From Candidatus Odyssella thessalonicensis (GTDB lineage Bacteria; Pseudomonadota; Alphaproteobacteria; Bin65), in contig SBBV01000112.1 in the NCBI GenBank assembly GCA_005240015.1, forward strand, positions 1-11,126: DNA of 11,126 bases, written 5' to 3'. The notes below the pieces were generated by a model. The model saw only the letters and a program-made list of their open reading frames with translations, was not told where the DNA came from and searched no databases. Positions 6,426-11,126 of the stretch are shown piece after piece; position 1 is the first letter of the stretch, and the number at the start of each line of letters is the position of its first letter. A program made the position numbers and the translations under genes.

Positions 6426-7508
6426 ATGGACCTCTACCCGCTGCTTCGCCCGCTGCTGATGGCGCTCGACGCCGAGGCGGCGCACCGGTTCACGATCTGG
6501 GGCTTGAAGCGGATGCCGCCGCGCAAGTCGCCGCCGGACGATCCCATTCTCGCGACGCACGTGTTTGGACTCGATTTTCCCAATCCCGTCGGCATCGCCG
6601 CCGGCTTCGACAAGCACGGCGAGGTACCGCGCGGGCTGGCCGCTCTCGGCTTCGGCTTTGTCGAGATCGGCAGCGTCACGCCGCGGCCGCAGCCGGGCAA
6701 CCCACGTCCGCGCGTCTTCCGTCTTTCCGAAGACCGCGCGGTCATCAACCGCTACGGCTTCAACAGTGTCGGCGCCGACCGCGTTGCCGCCAATCTTGCG
6801 CAAGCCCCGCGCGGTGTGTCGTGGCAGCACGCGCCGCCGGTGCCGCTCGGGATCAATCTCGGCAAGAACAAGGACACGCCGGCCGAGCGAGCGGCCGAGG
6901 ATTTCGCGCACGCGCTCGGCGTGCTGCGCGCGTATGGCAGCTACGCGGTCGTGAACGTGTCGTCGCCCAACACGCCGGGCCTGCGTGCGCTCCAGGGCCG
7001 CGGCGAGCTGGAGGCGATCCTGGCGCGGGTCCGCAGCGTTCTCGCCGAGCCGGCCTCGACGCCCCGCTCGCCCTTGCTCGTGAAGATTGCGCCCGATCTC
7101 GCCGAGGCCGACCTCGCCGATGTCGCGGCGGTGGCGCTCGCCGGCCACTGCGATGGCCTCATCGTCACCAACACGACGATCCGCCGGCCCGAGACGCTCA
7201 AGAGCCGCCATCGCGGCGAGGCGGGCGGACTTTCGGGCGCGCCGCTCAAGCCGTTCGCGCTCGGGACCTTGCGGGCGATGTATCGGCTCACCGGGGGGCG
7301 CATCCCATTGATCGGCGTCGGCGGTATCGCGAGCGGCGCCGACGCGTACGAGCGCATCCGCGCCGGCGCGTCGCTCGTGCAGCTCTACACGGCGCTGGTG
7401 TTCGAAGGGCCGGCGCTCGTCGGGCGCATCAAGCGCGAGCTGGCGGCGCTGCTGCGGCGCGACGGCTTCGCCTCGGTGGCCGCCGCCGTCGGCGCCGATC
7501 AGCGCTGA
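6426..7508 (+). CDS. pyrD: Dihydroorotate dehydrogenase (quinone), class 2
   Basis: This 360-residue FMN enzyme oxidises dihydroorotate to orotate, the fourth step of pyrimidine synthesis, passing electrons to ubiquinone at the inner membrane. The N-terminal helix MDLYPLLRPLLMALDAEAAHRF is the amphipathic quinone-site extension that marks class 2. Family motifs follow: PVGIAAGFDK, GSVTPRPQPGNPRPR, INRYGFNS, NLGKNKDT, then NVSSPNTPGLR with catalytic base Ser180 (Ser175 in E. coli), VKIAPDL, TNTT, GGLSGAPLKP and the FMN-phosphate loop GVGGIASGADA. Length is normal and every motif is intact. ATG 6426 is the natural start, since any further extension would disturb the N-terminal helix. The gene follows the repeat cluster, so its promoter must lie within or just after it (6341-6425), or transcription comes from the DUF952 gene. 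Confidence 0.97.
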   Translation: MDLYPLLRPLLMALDAEAAHRFTIWGLKRMPPRKSPPDDPILATHVFGLDFPNPVGIAAGFDKHGEVPRGLAALGFGFVEIGSVTPRPQPGNPRPRVFRLSEDRAVINRYGFNSVGADRVAANLAQAPRGVSWQHAPPVPLGINLGKNKDTPAERAAEDFAHALGVLRAYGSYAVVNVSSPNTPGLRALQGRGELEAILARVRSVLAEPASTPRSPLLVKIAPDLAEADLADVAAVALAGHCDGLIVTNTTIRRPETLKSRHRGEAGGLSGAPLKPFALGTLRAMYRLTGGRIPLIGVGGIASGADAYERIRAGASLVQLYTALVFEGPALVGRIKRELAALLRRDGFASVAAAVGADQR

Positions 7509-7631
7509 GCCGCGCCGTCACATCGCCGCGAGGCGGGAAGGAAGCGCGCCTCCGCCGGTTCGTATGAGGCTCTTGGCCGATCCCACGCGCGGGCGGGCCG
7601 ATCCGCGGTGCATGGCCGCGAAGGAGTTGCG

Positions 7632-7796
7632 ATGACGAGGCTTGCGCGTGCGCTCTGCCTTCTCGCCACCGCGCTGTTGCTAGCGGGCTGCTTGGCACCC
7701 GCCGGCCCCGAGGATCCGCGTTCCTGGGGCCACGCCGCCTGGTGCGGCGGCATTCCGCCGAGCGGCTACTGCATCGTGCCCGAACGAGGCCACTAG
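7632..7796 (+). CDS. Small lipoprotein (54 residues)
   Basis: A short exported protein with an Arg-containing N-region (MTRLAR), a hydrophobic core and the lipobox LAGC (17-20), so it is probably lipid-modified at Cys20 and anchored to a membrane. The mature part is only about 35 residues, with Cys38 and Cys47 and a Gly/Pro/Trp-rich sequence (WCGGIPPSGYC) that could be held by a disulfide. ATG 7632 is fixed by AAGGAG seven bases upstream; an ATG 24 bp earlier lacks one. Its TAG stop shares bases with the stop of the convergent gene in a CTAG. No family is recognised; role unknown. Confidence 0.8.
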   Translation: MTRLARALCLLATALLLAGCLAPAGPEDPRSWGHAAWCGGIPPSGYCIVPERGH

Positions 7797-8143
7797 CGAG
7801 GGCGCTCGCGCGCTCGGCGCCGCGCGTCGAGCAGGGCCATCAGCTGCTCGACTTCGAGGCGTTTCTCGAGCTGGGCGGCTTCCGCGCGGTCTCGCGCCGA
7901 GATGCGGTCGGCCGGCATCCGCGCGCGCTCGACGAAGGCCAGCGCCATGCGGTGCTGGCCGCGGTCGAGCGCACCGATCGCGCGCTCGATCTGCGCCAGG
8001 CGCCATTGGCTCATGTCGTCGCCATGCGCCTTCATCTCCGACATCGCCTGCTCGATCGCGAGGAGGGCGTTTTCCTGATTCTGGGAGAGGCCCGCCTTTT
8101 CGTCGGGTTTGCGGGCCGGTTTGGGCTTCGCTTTCTTGGCCAT
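7793..8143 (-). CDS. Hypothetical basic, helical protein (116 residues)
   Basis: A conserved-looking protein without a recognised family. A Lys/Pro/Ala-rich tail (MAKKAKPKPARKP, residues 1-13) is followed by about 100 residues of predicted helix: NQENALLAIEQAMSEM, WRLAQIERAIGALDRGQ, ALAFVERARM and a C-terminal charged helix ending RRRARERPR. No signal peptide or membrane segment is present, so it is cytoplasmic; the basic ends would suit nucleic-acid contact, which is inference only. ATG 8143 is chosen because it starts the basic tail; an upstream in-frame start at 8203 would add 20 residues of unconvincing sequence. It has no clear Shine-Dalgarno. It is convergent with the lipoprotein gene, sharing a CTAG at the stops. 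Confidence 0.7.
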   Translation of the reverse strand: MAKKAKPKPARKPDEKAGLSQNQENALLAIEQAMSEMKAHGDDMSQWRLAQIERAIGALDRGQHRMALAFVERARMPADRISARDRAEAAQLEKRLEVEQLMALLDARRRARERPR

Positions 8144-8240
8144 GGCAGCGCAACGGGCGGCGGCGCGGCCCGGTTCCACCCCCGGCTGTGTACAGAAACG
8201 CAACCTTTCTAATGAGATAGGGCGCGGCGCTAGGCATCGC

Positions 8241-8275
8241 TAACGGTTTGTTCAGCAAGCATAGAGAGACCGTTA
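8241..8275. promoter_or_regulatory. Inverted repeat TAACGGT-N21-ACCGTTA in a divergent intergenic region
   Basis: Perfect 7-bp arms are 28 bp apart centre to centre, within a relatively AT-rich stretch (about 8200-8300) between divergent genes starting at 8143 (minus) and about 8325 (plus). The setting suits paired regulator sites. No convincing -35/-10 pair was found on either strand, so this is a candidate only. Confidence 0.3.
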
Positions 8276-8324
8276 AGCTTACCGAGATATATCAAAGCGG
8301 AATTTGAAGCGAGCCTGCGCGCCC

Positions 8325-8750
8325 ATGGCGGGGACTTGGGACACAGCCGAGATGCTGCTCGCGATGGCCGGCGACGCGGAGGACGCGGCGGCGGTGGCGC
8401 GCGGCATGGCCGAAGACTGCCGCAGGAGCCGGCGCCGGCGCGAGGCCGCGTTCTGGAGCGAGGTGGCGCTGGCGGTCGTCTGGCTCGCCAACCCGCAGCC
8501 GATGATCGCGCCGCGCGCGCCGCCCGAAGGAGGCGCCGCCGTGCTGCGGCTGCCGCACGGCCCGCGCCGGGCCGGCAAGGCTTCGGCGGGCGCCACGGTT
8601 CACCGCCTGCGCTTCGCAGCGCGGCTGCCGCGCCGGCGCGGCCGCATCCTGCGCATCACGAAAGAGCTGCGCGAGCTGCTCGAGCGCCAGCGGCGCGAGA
8701 CGCTCCCGTCGCGGCGCCCGAAAGCGGACGAGCCCGGCGAGGAGACGTAA
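8325..8750 (+). CDS. Hypothetical Arg-rich protein (141 residues)
   Basis: No family is recognised. Residues 1-35 (from MAGTWDTAEMLLAMAGDAED) look helical and acidic, followed by a basic cluster CRRSRRRREAAFW, a hydrophobic stretch SEVALAVVWLAN that is too short and isolated to call a membrane helix, and a long Arg/Pro-rich C-terminal half ending in a charged helix (ITKELRELLERQRRE). ATG 8325 is preferred; an in-frame TTG at 8304 would add seven residues. Ribosome-site evidence is poor for both. It is followed in the same frame, after a single TAA, by the small exported protein gene. The real-gene call rests on the absence of a better ORF here and the non-random composition of the first half. 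Confidence 0.55.
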   Translation: MAGTWDTAEMLLAMAGDAEDAAAVARGMAEDCRRSRRRREAAFWSEVALAVVWLANPQPMIAPRAPPEGGAAVLRLPHGPRRAGKASAGATVHRLRFAARLPRRRGRILRITKELRELLERQRRETLPSRRPKADEPGEET

Positions 8751-8765
8751 GGCTGCCGCGCGGCC

Positions 8766-9038
8766 TTGCTTGCGCTATCTTGCGCGCTCGTCATCGGCCT
8801 CGTTCCGGCGGATCCGGCCGCGGCCGCCTGCACGCAGCGGGACTCCGAGCAGAAGCTGCACGCGCTCGTCGAGGCGATGCACGAGCTCGAGGCGCGCGAT
8901 CCGGGCAAGGTCGCCGAGGTCCGCCGCAAGTTCGACGCGGCGCTCGACCGGGCGCTTCAGCCCTCGTCCGATCCCGACAAGGCGACCGCCGAATTCTGCC
9001 AGGCGCTCGACGCGCTGAGGACGGCGCTCCGGCGCTAG
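8766..9038 (+). CDS. Small exported helical protein (90 residues)
   Basis: The N-terminus is a signal-peptide-like stretch (LALSCALVIGLVPADPAAAAC, cleavage probably after an Ala near residue 20), and the mature part is a single charged helical unit: QKLHALVEAMHELEARDPGKVAEVRRKF, then DKATAEFCQALDALRTALRR. Two cysteines (one at the mature N-terminus, one in EFC) could pair. The only available initiator is TTG at 8766, 16 bp after the previous stop; the peptide then lacks the usual positively charged N-region. No family is recognised. A periplasmic location is inferred. Translation may depend on the upstream gene, whose end carries GAGGAG. Confidence 0.6.
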   Translation: MLALSCALVIGLVPADPAAAACTQRDSEQKLHALVEAMHELEARDPGKVAEVRRKFDAALDRALQPSSDPDKATAEFCQALDALRTALRR

Positions 9039-9128
9039 CGCGGGAAAATTTGCCGCACGAACTTGCCGGCCCGGCCGGCGTTGCCATCCCGGGCGCGGTG
9101 CGTCCCCGCGCAGCGAAGGAGATTGGCA

Positions 9129-9509
9129 ATGTCCCGACACACCCCCGCGATCGGCCTCGCGGCGGCGCTCGCTCTCGCCACGGCGCTCGCCGCGCCGCCG
9201 GCGGCTGAGGCCGACGAGCCGTGGAAGGTCGAGCAGGACTATCGCAAGAAGGCGAGCAAGGCCGCCTATGAGCGCGAGAAGGAACTGCGCGAGGCGAGCT
9301 ACGAGCGCAGCAAGGAACTGGCCGAGGCGCGCCACGACTACGAAAAGCACCTGGCCGACAGCAAAGGACCCGAAGCCGCCCGCAAGTACCAGAAGCGCGT
9401 CGCCGAGGTCGAGCACGAATACGCCAAGAAGCGGGCGGAGATCGAAGCGAAGTACGGCAAGGAGATGCGCGAGGGCGAACGGAAATTCTACCGGCGCCTC
9501 GACGACTGA
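9129..9509 (+). CDS. Exported coiled-coil protein with 11-residue repeats (126 residues)
   Basis: A signal peptide (MSRH, alanine-rich core, cleavage near AEA-DEP, residues 27-30) leads into an almost entirely charged helix with no cysteines. Residues 45-77 are three consecutive 11-residue units: AAYEREKELRE, ASYERSKELAE and ARHDYEKHLAD, with further Tyr/Lys/Glu-rich helix to the end. Such hendecad repeats make long, slightly right-handed coiled coils, so the protein is probably a rod-like periplasmic oligomer. ATG 9129 is set by AAGGAG eight bases upstream; an in-frame extension to 9063 lacks a signal peptide. No named family is recognised. It stands alone on the plus strand, about 90 bp from its neighbour, and may have its own promoter. 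Confidence 0.85.
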   Translation: MSRHTPAIGLAAALALATALAAPPAAEADEPWKVEQDYRKKASKAAYEREKELREASYERSKELAEARHDYEKHLADSKGPEAARKYQKRVAEVEHEYAKKRAEIEAKYGKEMREGERKFYRRLDD

Positions 9510-9565
9510 CCGCGGCGCGGGGATGCGCGGCGCCTGCGCTTGCGTACCCGCCGCATGAACCGGCC

Positions 9566-9594
9566 TTGCATTCGACACAGTCGCTGCCGATAAC
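9566..9594 (+). promoter_or_regulatory. Weak candidate promoter of the OLD-family gene
   Basis: TTGCAT (9566-9571) and GATAAC (9589-9594) are spaced by exactly 17 bp, matching 3 of 6 and 4 of 6 consensus positions. The predicted start, near 9601, falls in the direct-repeat block. Support is modest. Confidence 0.3.
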
Positions 9595-9623
9595 GCGGCG
9601 TCCGCCGCCTCGGCGGCGTCCGC
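9595..9623. repeat. 11-bp direct repeats GCGGCGTCCGC, 18 bp apart, with an internal hairpin
   Basis: Exact copies at 9595-9605 and 9613-9623 are separated by 7 bp; the intervening CCGCCG-CCT-CGGCGG (9602-9616) can form a short stem. They lie directly downstream of the candidate -10 of the OLD-family gene, so could be regulator sites; GC-rich chance cannot be excluded. Confidence 0.5.
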
Positions 9624-9687
9624 GACATTCACCAGGAGGGGCTCGGCTCTTTGCGCCGCATCGGCGCCGCGGGCCGAGGATTGCGCG

Positions 9688-11126
9688 ATGAAGCTTGCCC
9701 GCGTGCACGTCACCGAATTCCAGAGCGTGCGCGACTCCGGCGCCTTCGAGATCGGCGACATCACCTGCCTCGTCGGCAAGAACGAGTCGGGCAAGACGGC
9801 CATCCTGCAGGCGCTCTACCGCCTCCACCCGTTCATCGACGCACACGGCCGCTACAGCATCACCGACGACTATCCGCGCTGGGAGGTCGAGGACTATAGG
9901 CTCGCGGTCGAGGCCGGGCGGCGCCCGCCGGCGCGCGTGGCGCGGGCCGAGTTCATGCTCGACCCCGAGGACCGCCGCGCGGTCGAGGCCGTGGCGGGGC
10001 CGAACGCGCTCAAGAGCAACGTGCTCGCGATCGCCAAGGGCTACGACAACGTGCTGAAGCTCGAGTGCCAGGTGGACGACGAGGCCGTCTTCCGCCACAT
10101 GCTCGCCGAGCACGCGCTGCCGCAATCCGTCACGGAGCAACTCGTCGGCACCACGTCGATCACCGACACGCTCGGCGTCCTGGGCCGCGCCGAGCCGGTC
10201 GAGCCGGTCAGGAAGCTCGCCGCGATCCTGCGCGAGGTGCAGTTCCGCCGCGGCTTCGGGCCCTATCTCGCCGAGGCGCTGTTGGCGCCGCGCGTGCCGC
10301 GCTTCCTTTACTTCGACGAGTACTACCAGATGCAGGGCCGCGCCAACATTGAGGCGCTCAAGGCCCGCATCGCCGAAGGGAAGCTCGAGCGCAGCGACTA
10401 TCCGCTGTTGGGGCTCATCCACAGGGCGCGGCTCAAGATCGAGGACCTGCTCGACCCCGCGCGCACGCGCGACTTGAAGAACCGCCTCGAGGGCGCGGGC
10501 AATCACCTGACGCGCCAGATCGTCAAGTACTGGTCGCAGAACAAGCACCTGCAGCTCAGGTTCGACGTGCGGCCCGCGCGGCCCGACGATCCCGAGGGCA
10601 TGCGCCAGGGCACCAATCTCTGGAGCGAGGTCTACGACGCCAAGCACATGGTGACGACCGAGCTCGGCTCGCGCTCGCGCGGCTTCGTCTGGTTCTTCTC
10701 GTTCCTCTCCTGGTACGGCGACGTGCAGCGCGAGAAGCAGAACGTGGTGCTGCTGCTCGACGAGCCGGGGCTTTCGCTGCACGCGCGCGCGCAGGAGGAC
10801 CTGTTGCGCTACTTCGAGGCCGAGGTGAAGGGCCACCACCAGCTCGTCTACTCGACGCACTCGCCGTTCATGGTCGAGGCCAGGCGCTTCGACCGCGTGC
10901 GCATCGTGCAGGACCTCGGCATCGAGGGCGACGAGCCGCTCGAGGCGGCCCAGGGCGGCACGCGCGTGATCACCGACCTCGCCGAAGCCAGCGCCGACAG
11001 CCTCTCGCCGCTCGAGGGCGCTCTGGGCCACGAGCTCGCGCATTCGATCTTCGCGGCGCCGCACACGCTCGCGGTCGAGGGTGTGGCCGACCTCATCTAT
11101 CTCGAGGCGATGAGCGCGCTCTTGGC
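9688..11126 (+). CDS. OLD-family ATPase with start of a Toprim nuclease domain (runs off right edge)
   Basis: A continuous open frame of 479 codons with no stop. It is an ABC/SMC-type ATPase: Walker A GKNESGKT (30-37) sits in the classic N-terminal position, the signature-like ELGSRSRGF (325-333) precedes Walker B VVLLLDEP (353-360), and an H-loop STHSPF (389-394) follows. At L461 begins the acidic Toprim start TLAVEGVADLIYLEA, with E464 in the position of the catalytic glutamate, as in OLD nucleases. The family cuts or nicks DNA in phage defence and possibly repair; in Gabija, GajA is such a protein paired with a UvrD-like helicase GajB, and standalone members exist. The rest of the Toprim domain and any partner gene lie beyond 11126. 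GAGGA lies seven bases before ATG 9688. The family assignment is firm; a defence role is inference. Confidence 0.9.
   Translation, partial: MKLARVHVTEFQSVRDSGAFEIGDITCLVGKNESGKTAILQALYRLHPFIDAHGRYSITDDYPRWEVEDYRLAVEAGRRPPARVARAEFMLDPEDRRAVEAVAGPNALKSNVLAIAKGYDNVLKLECQVDDEAVFRHMLAEHALPQSVTEQLVGTTSITDTLGVLGRAEPVEPVRKLAAILREVQFRRGFGPYLAEALLAPRVPRFLYFDEYYQMQGRANIEALKARIAEGKLERSDYPLLGLIHRARLKIEDLLDPARTRDLKNRLEGAGNHLTRQIVKYWSQNKHLQLRFDVRPARPDDPEGMRQGTNLWSEVYDAKHMVTTELGSRSRGFVWFFSFLSWYGDVQREKQNVVLLLDEPGLSLHARAQEDLLRYFEAEVKGHHQLVYSTHSPFMVEARRFDRVRIVQDLGIEGDEPLEAAQGGTRVITDLAEASADSLSPLEGALGHELAHSIFAAPHTLAVEGVADLIYLEAMSALL

Noticed and set aside
6240..7211. 323-residue minus-strand frame containing CHPERSEGS
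   Set aside because: The motif is the translation of the dispersed repeat and the rest is antisense to pyrD.
8336..9208. 290-residue plus-strand frame spanning several small genes
   Set aside because: Almost entirely Arg/Ala/Gly, crosses two genes with better signals and has no ribosome site.
8791..11064. 757-residue minus-strand frame opposite the OLD-family gene
   Set aside because: Antisense artefact of high GC: the plus-strand frame carries Walker A/B, H-loop and Toprim motifs, the minus frame none.
1..11126. CRISPR array, tRNA/rRNA genes, integrase or transposase
   Set aside because: Looked for on both strands; no repeat-spacer periodicity, cloverleaf sequence or recombinase motif was found.

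Overview
The window is very GC-rich, by eye around two-thirds G+C or more. It carries dense bacterial genes with strong third-position G/C bias, a quinone-type (class 2) dihydroorotate dehydrogenase, a molybdopterin formate dehydrogenase alpha subunit and a dispersed repeat that reads as HPERSEG in spurious translations. This suits a proteobacterial chromosome, most likely an alphaproteobacterium (Rhodospirillales/Hyphomicrobiales-like). That placement is inferred from general character and cannot be proven here. There are no RNA genes, CRISPR array or transposase.

Left part (1-3395, minus strand): a 928-residue, cysteine-type formate dehydrogenase alpha subunit followed after 22 bp by a Rieske [2Fe-2S] oxygenase that runs off the left edge. 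The intergenic region to the next, divergent gene holds an operator-like dyad with AT-rich core, a plausible minus-strand promoter and a strong hairpin in the fdh leader.

Middle part (3396-5837): a secreted 317-residue protein of unknown function, with a CHPTDCDWG-containing N-terminal domain, a Gly-Pro linker and two copies of a DCVGFNP...CFVGRPGPS repeat, closes with a clear intrinsic terminator. Converging on it are two minus-strand genes joined by an ATGA overlap: a crotonase-family protein with replaced catalytic glutamates, and a PLP-dependent threonine/serine dehydratase-like gene that stops after about half its normal length and is probably broken.

Right of centre (5879-7508, plus strand): a DUF952 protein, then an inverted pair of the dispersed repeat, then pyrD (fourth step of pyrimidine synthesis, coupled to the quinone pool).

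Right part (7632-11126): small genes without clear family names: a 54-residue lipoprotein, a convergent 116-residue basic helical protein, an Arg-rich hypothetical protein, a small exported helical protein and an exported coiled-coil protein built on 11-residue repeats. Finally, an OLD-family ATPase/Toprim nuclease-like gene, with direct repeats in its upstream region, is cut by the right edge just inside its Toprim domain. It is the best candidate here for a genome-defence or DNA-processing function, but its essential partner information lies outside the window.
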